Source: Hyphococcus sp.
Lineage (GTDB): Bacteria > Pseudomonadota > Alphaproteobacteria > Caulobacterales > Parvularculaceae
Direction: 5' to 3'
Assembly (NCBI GenBank): GCA_021776295.1
Contig: JAJFGE010000092.1
Coordinates: 1 to 63,765, forward strand
DNA: 63,765 nt
Below the pieces are notes generated by a model. The model saw only the letters and a list, made by a program, of their open reading frames with translations. It was not told where the DNA came from and did no database searches. This document shows positions 8,244 to 18,193 of the stretch, in pieces. Every line of letters begins with the position of its first letter. Positions within the stretch are counted from its first letter, which is position 1. The translations under genes and the position numbers were made by a program.

Positions 8244-9443
8244 ATGTTTTTTCGAATCGCATTTTTGGCGATAGGGGCGGTTTTCTTTTCTGGCCCAGCG
8301 GCGTTGGCGGCTCCACCTGATACGGGCCAGTCCGTAGCGCCAGCGCTGTCCGATCCCAAAGTCTTCGGCCGTGTTGTCGCTGACTATGCGATTGCGAGTG
8401 GCGAGAATTCTGCCTTTGATATCAGCAGCGGCGAGTTGCGTACGGCGCGCATCGGCCTGTCCGGGAAGCTTTATGGCCGGACAAAGTTTAAAGCCGAATT
8501 GAGCATCGACAATGATGGCGAGGTCGCCCTGACCGACGCATATGTGGAATACAAAATTGGCGGCCCGATGATCCGCGTCGGTCAGTTCAAGACGCCCAAT
8601 TCCTTCAACGAGCAAACATCATCGAAATATACTCTCACCCATGAGCGCGCCGCGTTTACAGATGCTTTTAGCCTCAACCGGCGTGTTGGCGTCGCGGTTC
8701 TGGAGAGCCGCGAGCGCTATAGCTATGCGTTGGGGATATTCGCCCAGAACATTGAAGGCGAGGCGAGTTTTGGCGGCTATGCGCTCGCCGGGCGCGTGAC
8801 GCTCGCGCCGCGATTTGGCGCCCTGGGCCTGCAAACCCATTTTGGCGTTTCTGCGCGATACCGAAAAGCCGACACAGACCAGCCGCTCTTTAGTTATAGC
8901 CAGCGACCGGCCTCCCACATTCCGGGGCGCATTCTGGCGACAGAACGATTTGCCGCCTCGGACGTTTTCATTGGCTTTGAAACCGCGGTCGCAAAGGGAC
9001 GCTTCTGGGCGGCCGGAGAATATGCGCTGACTTTTCCGACCTGCGCGGCCTGCCTGGGCGACGATGCGCTTTCCGGCGGCTATATCGAGGCCGGGTTTAT
9101 GGTGAACGGAGAACCTGCGCTCAAGGGCGCGCGCTTTGACCGGCCAACGGTTTTCAGCGACGTTGATGAGGGCGGGCTTGGCGCGCTGGCCTTCGCGTTG
9201 CGGGTGGACACAATCGATCTTGAAAACGCCCCGACATCCGGCGGCGCCTATAATTCCTATACCATCGGCGCAGATTGGTGGCTGAGCGCACAAATGCGAT
9301 TGGGCGTCAACGGCTATATTATCGACGCCGATCTCGGCGAGACGACGGCGGGGCTGGATCCCGCATTCGCCAGCATGGTGTTAGCCGGACTTGGCGATGA
9401 GACAGTGCGCGGCGTTGCGTTTCGAGCACAGTTCGATTTCTGA
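8244..9443 (+). CDS. OprO/OprP-type outer-membrane porin
   Basis: The 399-residue protein starts with a signal peptide (about 1-23, AALA-A). Amphipathic beta-strand repeats follow, and it ends in Phe, as outer-membrane barrels do. The motif series RTARIGLSGKLYGRTKFKAEL, TDAYVEYKIG, IRVGQFKTPNSFNEQTSSKY and LTHERAAFTDAFSLNRRVG is typical of phosphate-selective porin O/P family members. These proteins form trimeric anion pores. The divergent PiT-like gene and the Pho-box-like site upstream fit phosphate uptake, although many family members are annotated as phosphate porins without proof. Confidence 0.82.
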   Translation: MFFRIAFLAIGAVFFSGPAALAAPPDTGQSVAPALSDPKVFGRVVADYAIASGENSAFDISSGELRTARIGLSGKLYGRTKFKAELSIDNDGEVALTDAYVEYKIGGPMIRVGQFKTPNSFNEQTSSKYTLTHERAAFTDAFSLNRRVGVAVLESRERYSYALGIFAQNIEGEASFGGYALAGRVTLAPRFGALGLQTHFGVSARYRKADTDQPLFSYSQRPASHIPGRILATERFAASDVFIGFETAVAKGRFWAAGEYALTFPTCAACLGDDALSGGYIEAGFMVNGEPALKGARFDRPTVFSDVDEGGLGALAFALRVDTIDLENAPTSGGAYNSYTIGADWWLSAQMRLGVNGYIIDADLGETTAGLDPAFASMVLAGLGDETVRGVAFRAQFDF

Positions 9444-9520
9444 GCTCAGACCGAGACAGCCGCGCGCAAAGTCGCAGGCTCTATTTCGTCATGAATTATG
9501 TTGGGGTTTGCCGGAGCCGG

Positions 9521-9700
9521 TTATTCCGTGGCGGCGAAGACCGCAGCGTTGCTGCAGCTGGCGCCGAAGCATTCATCAAAAATGCCGCCGCCTGAGGCCT
9601 GACCAGAAGACACCGCAAGCGGGACAGCCAGCGCAATCGCAAATAGCGCGGCTACCACATATAAAAACGGGCGTCTTACACTCTGATTGGTCTCATACAT
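9521..9700 (-). CDS. small predicted membrane or secreted protein, 59 residues
   Basis: An ATG at 9700 opens a 59-codon frame ending TAA at 9521. The product has a basic N terminus (SVRR), a hydrophobic segment at residues 11-31 and a short tail with two cysteines (DECFGASCS), then FAATE. This looks like a signal anchor or an exported peptide. The Shine-Dalgarno is weak (AGG). A perfect Pho box lies 80 nt upstream, although it reads toward the plus strand. No family was recognised. Coding is plausible from composition but unproven. Confidence 0.45.
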   Translation of the reverse strand: MYETNQSVRRPFLYVVAALFAIALAVPLAVSSGQASGGGIFDECFGASCSNAAVFAATE

Positions 9701-10270
9701 AACGCTAACCTATTCTTTTCTTTTTATTTTCTACCGTCTTCCAGATGCTACACATGATATGTGACACAAACGATAAAAAACTGTCATTTATCTGTCATAA
9801 ATACCCTGCGCCTGTGTATAAGTCAACAAAAAGCGCAAAGGTTGCGCACAATTTATATAACTATCTGATATAAATATATAATTTGGCCATATGGGTCATG
9901 ATTATCGTTGCTGTGGGCCATATAAACCGCTGTATTTATGACCAAAATTGCCCAGCAGGCGCCAGCCCATTGGCTTGGGAAAAACGGATTGCGGCCTTTG
10001 GGACAGTGGTTTTCCCCAGTTTCGTTGGCGTGTGGCGAATGACGATATTTCCCAAACCGCCTGATAACGGCGCCTGCGAGCTCGGCGCTGCTCCCATAGA
10101 TAAGACGGCGCCTAGCTTGGCCGTTATCGGCAGAGCTGACCAACCGCAATTGCGCTCGATCGCCGGCGCAGTGCAGGATAATTGGACACATTTCGCAGGA
10201 TAATGCGCCTTCTGGACAAGCCGCCTGCAGCGCGGTTATTGCCCTGCGTGAGCCCGTTAGGAGAGAACCG
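9701..10270. other. 570-nt gap upstream of adhC
   Basis: The gap holds the perfect Pho box at 9781-9798 and an imperfectly placed palindrome (CACAT-GAT-ATGTG, 9751-9763). A very AT-rich stretch lies at about 9849-9888, and the Shine-Dalgarno of adhC (AGGAGAG) is at its end. A 106-codon frame at 9883-10203 has no Shine-Dalgarno and no recognisable family, so I do not call it a gene. A small RNA or short peptide under PhoB control would fit. Confidence 0.5.
9781..9798 (+). promoter_or_regulatory. perfect Pho box (PhoB site), target unclear
   Basis: The sequence CTGTCATTTATCTGTCAT is two exact CTGTCAT repeats separated by 4 nt, the consensus PhoB box. On the plus strand a TATAAG hexamer follows at 9817-9822. 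The next convincing plus-strand gene, adhC, starts only at 10271. On the minus strand the small gene starting at 9700 is nearer, but the box reads away from it. The match is too exact to be dismissed; the regulated transcript is unknown. Confidence 0.75.
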
Positions 10271-11383
10271 ATGAAAACCAGAGCGGCTATCGCCATTGCG
10301 CCGAACCAGCCGCTGGTCATCGAAGAGGTTGACCTTGAAGGTCCGAAAGCCGGCGAGGTCCTGGTTGAGATCATGGCAACCGGCGTCTGCCACACCGACG
10401 CCTATACGCTTGAAGGCAAGGATTCTGAGGGTATCTTCCCGTCCATTCTCGGCCATGAGGGCGCAGGCATCGTGCGCGAGATTGGCGCCGGCGTCACCAG
10501 CGTTGAACCCGGTGATCATGTCATCCCGCTTTACACAGCCGAATGTCGGCAATGCAAAACCTGCCTGTCGCAGAAATCAAATCTGTGTACGTCGGTTCGA
10601 GCGACGCAAGGCCAGGGCGTCATGCCTGATGGGACCAGCCGGTTCTCCTTCAAGGGCGAGAAGCTGTTTCACTATATGGGGTGTTCGACCTTTTCGAATT
10701 TCACCGTATTGCCGGAAGTATCGGTCGCAAAAATCCGCAAGGATGCGCCATTTGATAAAGCCTGTTACATCGGTTGCGGCGTTACCACTGGCGTCGGCGC
10801 GGTGGTGTGGACGGCGGGCGTTGGGCCGGGCGCAAGCGTCGTTGTCTTTGGCCTTGGCGGCATTGGACTGAATGTCGTTCAGGGCGCGAGGCTGGTCGGC
10901 GCCGACAACATTATTGGCGTTGATATCAATCCCCGGCGACGCGAGATCGCCGAGAAATTTGGCATGACGCAATTCATCGATGTCAATGAGGTCGGCGCCG
11001 GCAATGTGGTTGAGAAGGTTGTGGAACTTACCGGCGGCGGCGCGGACTATTCGTTCGATTGCACCGGCAATACCGACGTTATGCGCCAAGCGCTGGAATG
11101 CTGCCATCGCGGCTGGGGCCAGTCGATCATCATTGGCGTTGCCGAAGCCGGTAAGGAAATTTCAACACGGCCATTCCAACTTGTAACCGGCCGGGTATGG
11201 AAGGGAACGGCCTTTGGCGGCGCTCGCGGGCGCACCGACACACCGAAAATCGTCGACTGGTATATGGATGATAAGATCAATATCGACGATCTGATCACCC
11301 ACACCATGCCACTGGAAGATATTAATAAGGCGTTTGATTTGATGCATGCGGGCAAAAGCATTCGTTCTGTAGTGATTTATTGA
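10271..11383 (+). CDS. adhC: S-(hydroxymethyl)glutathione dehydrogenase / class III alcohol dehydrogenase
   Basis: The enzyme oxidises S-hydroxymethylglutathione, the spontaneous adduct of formaldehyde and glutathione, to S-formylglutathione with NAD. The 370-residue protein has catalytic zinc ligands C40 and H62 (GHEGAG), structural zinc cysteines C92, C95, C98 and C106, and the NAD-binding FGLGGIG. The AFGGARGRTD segment is typical of class III enzymes. It starts a co-directional run with a GNAT gene and fghA, whose product hydrolyses its reaction product. It may also act as GSNO reductase, as class III enzymes do. Confidence 0.96.
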   Translation: MKTRAAIAIAPNQPLVIEEVDLEGPKAGEVLVEIMATGVCHTDAYTLEGKDSEGIFPSILGHEGAGIVREIGAGVTSVEPGDHVIPLYTAECRQCKTCLSQKSNLCTSVRATQGQGVMPDGTSRFSFKGEKLFHYMGCSTFSNFTVLPEVSVAKIRKDAPFDKACYIGCGVTTGVGAVVWTAGVGPGASVVVFGLGGIGLNVVQGARLVGADNIIGVDINPRRREIAEKFGMTQFIDVNEVGAGNVVEKVVELTGGGADYSFDCTGNTDVMRQALECCHRGWGQSIIIGVAEAGKEISTRPFQLVTGRVWKGTAFGGARGRTDTPKIVDWYMDDKINIDDLITHTMPLEDINKAFDLMHAGKSIRSVVIY

Positions 11384-11391
11384 GGCTGCAA

Positions 11392-11865
11392 ATGAACACC
11401 CGCAATATAGAGATTATACACGCCACGTCTGTTGGCGATGTCGCGGCGGTCAAATTGTTGTTTCGTGACTATGCGGCGTTTCTTAAAAACGATTTATGCC
11501 TTGAGGATTTCAATGAGGAGATGGCGGCATTTCCGAAATTTTATAAATTTTTGTTGCTCGCGCGTGTCGGCGGGCTTGGCGCGGCTGCGGTGGGCCTGAA
11601 GGATATTGGCGACGGCGTTTGTGAGATGAAAAGGCTTTATGCACGGCCGAATTACCGAGGGTTAGGTCTTGGGCGACGCCTCTGTAAAGATCTGATCGAA
11701 CAGGCGCGCAAGCAGGAATTCAGCATCATGCGTCTCGATACGCTCAAGAGGTTGACGCGGGCGGTTTCGCTGTATCGCGCATACGGATTTGTCGAGGTCG
11801 ACAGTCAGGACGAAAATCCAGAAGACGGCGTTATCCACATGGAGCTGGCGCTCGGAACCAAATAA
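11392..11865 (+). CDS. GNAT-family N-acetyltransferase
   Basis: The 157-residue protein has the acetyl-CoA-binding motif A of GNAT enzymes ([17 protein letters not shown], about residues 83-99). The C-terminal [10 protein letters not shown] motif B is also present. The start used is ATG 11392 with GAGG just upstream; a TTG at 11380 overlaps the adhC stop and is less likely. It sits between adhC and fghA. Its acceptor substrate is unknown, and no function in formaldehyde metabolism can be read from sequence. Confidence 0.88.
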   Translation: MNTRNIEIIHATSVGDVAAVKLLFRDYAAFLKNDLCLEDFNEEMAAFPKFYKFLLLARVGGLGAAAVGLKDIGDGVCEMKRLYARPNYRGLGLGRRLCKDLIEQARKQEFSIMRLDTLKRLTRAVSLYRAYGFVEVDSQDENPEDGVIHMELALGTK

Positions 11866-11866
11866 A

Positions 11867-12736
11867 ATGATAGCACTGTCAACGGTTAAAATTTTTGGCG
11901 GGATCGGGTCCGTCTTTTCACAGGCCAGTGCGGCATGCGGCTGTGATATGCGCTTCGCCGTATATACGCCGCCCGAAGATATTCACGGCGCGGGGCCGCA
12001 CCCGGTGTTATACTGGCTGTCTGGTCTGACCTGTACGGAAGAAAATTTCATCGCCAAGGCCGGCGTGCAGCGCATTGCTGCGGAGCTGGGTCTTGTTATC
12101 GTTGCGCCCGACACGTCGCCGCGTGGCCCCGATATCAATGGAAATGACGTGCCCGATGATCCGGACGGCGCCTATGATTTTGGGCTTGGCGCCGGCTTTT
12201 ATGTCGATGCTACTGAGGCGCCGTGGTCGAAGCATTACAATATGTATTCCTATATAACGGAAGAACTGCCTGCGCTGATCGAAAATGAATTTCCGGTTGA
12301 TGCTGCGCGGAGTGGAATTTTCGGCCATTCCATGGGCGGCCATGGTGCGCTGACTATTCATTTAAAAAACCCGAAAAAATACAAATCTTGCTCAGCTTTC
12401 GCACCAATAGTCGCGCCTTCAGCCGTCCCCTGGGGAGAGAAGGCGCTATCAAACTATCTTGGTGCGGATAAAAACAAATGGGCGCCCTATGATGCAACGG
12501 CGCTTTTGCGCGATCATGGCGGCAGCCAGGCGCATATTCTGATTGACCAGGGCACGGCGGATCAGTTCCTAGAAACTGAGCTAAAGCCGGAAATATTCAA
12601 AGCGGCGGCAGACCAAGCCGGTCAAACGCTGACCTTGCGTATGCAGGCCGGCTACGACCATTCTTACTATTTTATCGCCACCTTTATCGAAGACCATCTG
12701 CGGTGGCATCACCGGGACCTGACGCAAACGGCGTAA
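11867..12736 (+). CDS. fghA: S-formylglutathione hydrolase
   Basis: It hydrolyses S-formylglutathione to formate and glutathione, completing glutathione-dependent formaldehyde oxidation. The 289-residue esterase-D-family protein has the conserved [11 protein letters not shown] segment and the nucleophile elbow GHSMGGHG (S155). A later Asp (DQGTADQFL) and His (GYDHSYYF) complete the triad. The ATG lies 1 nt after the GNAT stop. The frame is open upstream inside the GNAT gene, but that part is not used. Confidence 0.95.
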   Translation: MIALSTVKIFGGIGSVFSQASAACGCDMRFAVYTPPEDIHGAGPHPVLYWLSGLTCTEENFIAKAGVQRIAAELGLVIVAPDTSPRGPDINGNDVPDDPDGAYDFGLGAGFYVDATEAPWSKHYNMYSYITEELPALIENEFPVDAARSGIFGHSMGGHGALTIHLKNPKKYKSCSAFAPIVAPSAVPWGEKALSNYLGADKNKWAPYDATALLRDHGGSQAHILIDQGTADQFLETELKPEIFKAAADQAGQTLTLRMQAGYDHSYYFIATFIEDHLRWHHRDLTQTA

Positions 12737-12766
12737 GTAACGCTGTTATAACTATGGAGACGCGCG

Positions 12767-13936
12767 TTGAGTAATAATACAGAACATTTCGACGCTTGGA
12801 TTCGCACGCCTTTTGTAGAGATGAACACTGCGCTTGAAGAGAAATATTTCGCCCGTGAAAATCGCGCGGATGTTGACGGCGTCGGCGATGGTATCAAAAA
12901 GCAAATTTTAGAAGATGGCCGCGCCTATATCATTAAACTGGTGGCGGAAGGTAATACTGACGAGGGCTTTGATAATGCTTTCGACCTTCTCGGCAATCTC
13001 GGGCTGTATATGGCGGCGTTGCGCCGTCATGAGATGACCAATCCTGCGCGCGAACAAAAATCGCCGCATCAAGAAGCCTCAGCTCTCGGCATGCATATCG
13101 CGACGTCGCTGGGCGTGACCCCGCGTTTCGCGACCAGCCATCTGTCAACGCATAATTATGCGCTCGGCGGCGTACAGAAGAGCTTCACATCGCTTAAGGA
13201 CGAATTTCTTTTTTTGGATTATAACACTTGCGGCATTCTGGCGTTTAAACGCGCTGCGGATGCATTGATCAGAATTTTGCCGCTTGGCGTGTCGAATCCG
13301 GCCTCTTTAACACTCCTTGGCGACGCGGCGGATGCTTTGCGCGCCGTGAAAAAATTCAATGAAAAATTGTTTGGCGATCTCGATACCCAACGTTTCTTTT
13401 TCTGTGTGCGGCCTTACTACAAACCCTATCGGGTCGGTCGTCATGAATATCGCGGCGCCAATGCGGGAGATTTTTCAGGCATTAACGAGATCGATCTGTT
13501 GCTCGGCCTGTGCCGCGCCAATGATCCTTATTATTCGCAGCTTCTGGTCGACAAGATGTTATTCATGATGCCTGCCGATCAGGCATCGCTTCGTGCTTGC
13601 ATGTCCAAGCGCCCGCTGTTGGATGAATTCCTTGATTGCGCACCCTCTGCAAGCGAGACATGGTTTCAGAACAGCGCCGCTGCGTTTCTTGAGGTCTGCG
13701 CGCTGCATGGCGAGATCGCCGCGCAGCATCATGATCAGCTGGTTGAAAAATTTATTGCCGGCCCGGCGGGATCAATAACCGGCGCGCATCTCGATCAGGT
13801 CACGGCGAGCGGCCCGCCTTTGCCGGTTCTGCTCAAAGCGCTGGAAGTGCTACGCGATTTACGCGTCGCTGCGGACCGTAGCGACATAACGACGAGCCAC
13901 ACGCAGATTGAGCGGTTACGAGGTCTTGTTTCGTAA
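12767..13936 (+). CDS. PrnB-family (monodechloroaminopyrrolnitrin synthase-like) heme protein
   Basis: The 389-residue protein resembles PrnB of pyrrolnitrin biosynthesis, a heme enzyme of the tryptophan/indoleamine dioxygenase superfamily. The best-matching segment is RPYYKPYRVG (residues 215-224) followed by YRGANAG; PrnB has an RPFYEPIRVG-type sequence there. An HHD at 321-323 aligns, by my recollection of PrnB, with the region of its proximal heme histidine. The start is TTG with GGAG upstream. It follows fghA by 30 nt. No prnA, prnC or prnD homologue is in the window, so pyrrolnitrin synthesis is unlikely; the substrate is unknown. Confidence 0.7.
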   Translation: MSNNTEHFDAWIRTPFVEMNTALEEKYFARENRADVDGVGDGIKKQILEDGRAYIIKLVAEGNTDEGFDNAFDLLGNLGLYMAALRRHEMTNPAREQKSPHQEASALGMHIATSLGVTPRFATSHLSTHNYALGGVQKSFTSLKDEFLFLDYNTCGILAFKRAADALIRILPLGVSNPASLTLLGDAADALRAVKKFNEKLFGDLDTQRFFFCVRPYYKPYRVGRHEYRGANAGDFSGINEIDLLLGLCRANDPYYSQLLVDKMLFMMPADQASLRACMSKRPLLDEFLDCAPSASETWFQNSAAAFLEVCALHGEIAAQHHDQLVEKFIAGPAGSITGAHLDQVTASGPPLPVLLKALEVLRDLRVAADRSDITTSHTQIERLRGLVS

Positions 13937-13982
13937 ATGCTGAGCGCGGCTCGTCGGAGTTTTGGGGGCACGTTGGCGGCTT

Positions 13983-14753
13983 TTAAAAATCTGCGCTGAA
14001 GCCAACGCCCCACCAAAAGCCGCCGGCCTGTCTTGTACCGAGTATGGCGTCATCGAAGACGGCGCCGCCGGCAATGTCCGAGCCGCTATAGCGCAGGCTG
14101 GTATAGACCGAGCCACTATCGCTAAGCGTGTATGAGAGGTCCGCCGATGCGGTTCCGTATAGATAATCCGCGCCGCCAACATCGTCGAAAACATAGCCGA
14201 TATACCCGCCAAGATCGAAGCTGGCTTTTTCCGATAGCGGAAATGAGTGGGAGACGTTGCCCTGGACGGTTGTCGTGTCGAGGAAGAAGTCGTGGTAGAG
14301 ATAGACCGACGGCGCCAGGGCAGCGTCGAACGCTACGCCGAGATAGGGCTCAAGCGTATTGGCGCCCAATCCGTCGCCGTCTTCTCGCAGCACATCAAAA
14401 AATCCACTCGCCAGGTCAGGAAAGACGTAATAGGTGAGACCGATATCATAGCTGATTAGGTCGTTTAACGATGCTGAATAGCCTGCAATAAGATCGAGCT
14501 CTTCTCCTCCCGGCGTCACAACAAGATCATCGTCGCCAATCGGCAGGTTAAACCAACTGTTTAGATAGAGGTTGCCGTAGCTGAGATTAATTGCCGGTTG
14601 TATGCTGGTCTCGGCAAATTGTACGCCGCGAAAAACATAACGCGATTCAAAGGCGACCGTTGTCGATACCTCTACGGATTGGGCGCTGGCAGCGCCAATT
14701 GCAGACATTGAAGCGCCTAGTATGAACAATGCAAACAGGGCAGCACGGTTCAT
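13983..14753 (-). CDS. TorF-family putative porin (Gcw_chp type)
   Basis: The 256-residue protein has a signal peptide (about 1-22, ASA-Q) and the family's opening motif VEVSTTVAFESRYVFRGVQFAETSIQPAI. Alternating beta-strands follow, with a terminal Phe. Members of this family are predicted outer-membrane barrels. The ATG at 14753 has an AGGAA site; an upstream in-frame ATG at 14846 adds 31 unlikely residues. It is divergent from glnK-amtB, and such genes are often seen beside ammonium transporters, suggesting a role in nitrogen-compound uptake. That role is inference. Confidence 0.82.
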   Translation of the reverse strand: MNRAALFALFILGASMSAIGAASAQSVEVSTTVAFESRYVFRGVQFAETSIQPAINLSYGNLYLNSWFNLPIGDDDLVVTPGGEELDLIAGYSASLNDLISYDIGLTYYVFPDLASGFFDVLREDGDGLGANTLEPYLGVAFDAALAPSVYLYHDFFLDTTTVQGNVSHSFPLSEKASFDLGGYIGYVFDDVGGADYLYGTASADLSYTLSDSGSVYTSLRYSGSDIAGGAVFDDAILGTRQAGGFWWGVGFSADF

Positions 14754-15400
<647 letters not shown>

Positions 15401-15417
15401 GGATTTTGGGGATTAGA

Positions 15418-16710
15418 ATGATCAAGAAACAAGCTGTTTTTGCTGCAACGCTCGCCGCCCTTGTGCTGGCTAGCAGCGCTTATGCGCAGGACACGCCGGT
15501 CGCCTCTGATGCGTCAGTTTTTGTGTTCAATACGACGCTGTTTCTGATATCAGGAATGGTGGTCATGTTTATGGCCGCCGGGTTTTGCATGCTTGAGGTT
15601 GGCCTCGTCCGGTCGAAAAATGCTGCAACGATCTGTGTCAAGAACATTGCACTATATTCGATCGCCGGGATCATGGTCTGGTTGTTTGGCTATAATTTAA
15701 TTTACGGCGTCGCTGAAGGCGGCGTTTTCGGCACATTGAAGATCTGGGGCGCGGATGATGCCGATGCGCTCGGAACCGGTTACGCCGCTAGCGCCGACTG
15801 GTATTTCCAGATGGTGTTTGTTGCGACGGCGGCGTCTATCGTTTCAGGAACGCTGGCGGAACGGGTCAAGCTATGGCCATTTTTATTGTTTGTCGCGGTC
15901 TTGACCGGCTTCATCTATCCGATCCAGGCCGGTTGGGTTTGGGGTGCGGGGTTTCTTGACGCGCGGTTTGATGATTTTGCCGGCTCAACGCTGGTGCACT
16001 CGACCGGAGGCTGGGCGGCGCTTGCCGGCGCACTTGTTCTGGGCGCACGCAAGGGCAAATATGAAGGCGGGCGGGTGCATCCGTTTCCCGGATCGTCCTT
16101 GCCGCTGGCGACGCTCGGCACATTTATTCTTTGGCTTGGCTGGTTCGGTTTTAATGGCGGCTCGCAATTGGCGCTCGGCACGATTGACGACGCGATTGCG
16201 GTCGCGAAAATCTTCGTCAACACCAACATGGCCGCATGCGCCGGTGTTGTGACAGCACTGGCCCTGACGCAGTTGCTTTACAAGAAAGTCGATTTGACGA
16301 TTGTCCTCAACGGCGCCATCGGTGGGCTGGTGTCGATTACCGCAGAGCCATTGCAGCCGGAAATATATCAGACGATCCTGATCGGCGCTGTCGGCGGCGC
16401 GATAGTCACCTTTGCGGTTCCGCTGCTCGATAAGCTTAAAATTGACGATGTCGTCGGCGCGATACCGGCGCATCTATTTTGCGGCATATGGGGGACGCTC
16501 ATCGTGCCGCTGAGCAACAAGGACGTGACGTTTTTTGGCCAGCTCACTGGCGTTGTCGTGATTGGCGCCTTTGTTTTTACAGCCAGTATGCTGGTCTGGC
16601 TTGCCCTGAAATATTCAATGGGCATCAGAGCCAATGACCATGATGAGCGCATTGGGCTAGACAAATCCGAGCTTGGCCTTGAAGCCTATCCGGAATTTGT
16701 GTCGACTTGA
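15418..16710 (+). CDS. amtB: ammonium transporter
   Basis: AmtB is a trimeric inner-membrane channel for ammonium. The 430-residue protein starts with a signal peptide (about 1-23, AYA-Q), then eleven hydrophobic segments. The twin pore histidines are in STLVHSTGG and PAHLFCGIWG. An in-frame TTG at 15406 was not used because ATG 15418 gives a clean signal peptide. The gene follows glnK, its regulator, and precedes gltD-gltB, so uptake and assimilation are encoded together. Confidence 0.96.
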   Translation: MIKKQAVFAATLAALVLASSAYAQDTPVASDASVFVFNTTLFLISGMVVMFMAAGFCMLEVGLVRSKNAATICVKNIALYSIAGIMVWLFGYNLIYGVAEGGVFGTLKIWGADDADALGTGYAASADWYFQMVFVATAASIVSGTLAERVKLWPFLLFVAVLTGFIYPIQAGWVWGAGFLDARFDDFAGSTLVHSTGGWAALAGALVLGARKGKYEGGRVHPFPGSSLPLATLGTFILWLGWFGFNGGSQLALGTIDDAIAVAKIFVNTNMAACAGVVTALALTQLLYKKVDLTIVLNGAIGGLVSITAEPLQPEIYQTILIGAVGGAIVTFAVPLLDKLKIDDVVGAIPAHLFCGIWGTLIVPLSNKDVTFFGQLTGVVVIGAFVFTASMLVWLALKYSMGIRANDHDERIGLDKSELGLEAYPEFVST

Positions 16711-16747
16711 CCGCAAACTTTGATGGAGAAGTTCCATTACTGAACGA

Positions 16748-18175
16748 ATGTTGAAATTTACGTCGCGTGACCGTGAGACGCCAGCGAAACGAGATCCCGG
16801 CGCCAGAGCCCGGGATTTCGATGAAATATATAAATCGTTCGCAAAAGACCATGCCGCCGCGCAAGCGTCGCGCTGTAGCCAGTGCGGCGTGCCGTTTTGT
16901 TCAGACCATTGCCCGCTTGGCAATGATATTCCCGACTGGCTGAAACTGGTGGCCGAAGACCGCCTGGAAGAAGCCTATGCGGTCTCGTCCGCGACCAACA
17001 ACATGCCGGAAGTGTGCGGCAGAATTTGCCCCCAGGACCGACTTTGCGAAGGCTCCTGCGTCATCGAACAATCCGGTCACGGAACAGTGACGATCGGATC
17101 GGTTGAGCAATATATAACCGAGACTGCATGGGAAAAGGGTTGGATCAAACCGCTGCGCCCCGCGCGCGAGCAGATGCAATCAGTCGGGATTATCGGCGCC
17201 GGACCAGCGGGACTTGCCGCGGCGGAGGAGCTGCGCCGCGATGGCTTCCAGGTGAAAGTCTATGACCGTCATGACCGCGCCGGCGGGCTGCTGATTTACG
17301 GTATTCCGAATTTCAAACTTGAAAAACAGGTGGTGACGCGGCGCACCAATTATCTTGAACAGAGCGGCGTTGAATTCGCCGCGAATTTCGAAGTCGGCCG
17401 CGATGCGACGCTTGGCGATCTGCGTGCGCAACATGATGCGATCTTGATCGCTACTGGTGTTTATAAAGCGCGCGATCTGGTTTGCCCCGGCAGCGGCAAT
17501 AAAGGCGTGGTTGCGGCGCTGGATTATCTGATAACCTCCAATCGCAAAGGACTTGGCGATAAGCTTCCCGCGAGTGATGCGACGACGCTCGACGCCGCCG
17601 GCAAAAAGGTTGTTGTCGTTGGCGGCGGCGACACGGCGATGGATTGCGTGCGCACGGCGGTGCGCCAGGGCGCGATTTCGGTGATCTGTCTTTATCGGCG
17701 CGACCGCAAAAACATGCCAGGCTCGGCGCGTGAGGTGGCGAACGCGGAAGAAGAAGGCGTCATTTTTGAATGGCTCGCGGCGCCCAAAGCCGTGCTTGGC
17801 GATGCGGTGCGTGCGGCGGGTTTGCGTGTTGTGCGGATGGAACTGGGTGAGGCGGATGAAACCGGGCGCCGGGCGCCAGTTGAAATCCCCGGCGGCGAAT
17901 ATGATTTAGACGCCGACATGGTCATCAAAGCGCTCGGCTTTGAGCCGGAAGATTTACCGCACATGTTTGGCGAGCCGGCGTTGAAGACAACGGCGCGCGG
18001 CACGTTGCGGGTCAATCCGACAACCCTGGAGACCAATCTTGCGGGCGTTTACGCTGCCGGCGATATTGTTCGCGGCGCGTCACTGGTGGTGTGGGCGATC
18101 CGCGATGGACGGGTCGCCGCCGCGGCCATCAGCGCCCAGCTAAAACAAACGACACAGCCAATTGCGGCCGAATAA
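16748..18175 (+). CDS. gltD: glutamate synthase [NADPH] small subunit
   Basis: GltD oxidises NADPH and passes electrons through FAD and iron-sulfur centres to GltB. The 475-residue protein has the N-terminal cysteine clusters (CSQCGVPFC-x-HCPLGN and CGRICPQDRLCEGSC). The FAD-binding GAGPAGLAAAEE motif and the NADPH-binding VVGGGDTAMDC motif follow. It lies 37 nt after amtB and 18 nt before gltB. Confidence 0.96.
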   Translation: MLKFTSRDRETPAKRDPGARARDFDEIYKSFAKDHAAAQASRCSQCGVPFCSDHCPLGNDIPDWLKLVAEDRLEEAYAVSSATNNMPEVCGRICPQDRLCEGSCVIEQSGHGTVTIGSVEQYITETAWEKGWIKPLRPAREQMQSVGIIGAGPAGLAAAEELRRDGFQVKVYDRHDRAGGLLIYGIPNFKLEKQVVTRRTNYLEQSGVEFAANFEVGRDATLGDLRAQHDAILIATGVYKARDLVCPGSGNKGVVAALDYLITSNRKGLGDKLPASDATTLDAAGKKVVVVGGGDTAMDCVRTAVRQGAISVICLYRRDRKNMPGSAREVANAEEEGVIFEWLAAPKAVLGDAVRAAGLRVVRMELGEADETGRRAPVEIPGGEYDLDADMVIKALGFEPEDLPHMFGEPALKTTARGTLRVNPTTLETNLAGVYAAGDIVRGASLVVWAIRDGRVAAAAISAQLKQTTQPIAAE

Positions 18176-18193
18176 GAGTTACAAGGCTACTGG

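Noticed and set aside
9883-10203. 106-codon plus-strand frame downstream of the perfect Pho box
   Set aside because: No Shine-Dalgarno, no family resemblance and no clear domain or signal pattern. The region may be transcribed, but I cannot support a protein.
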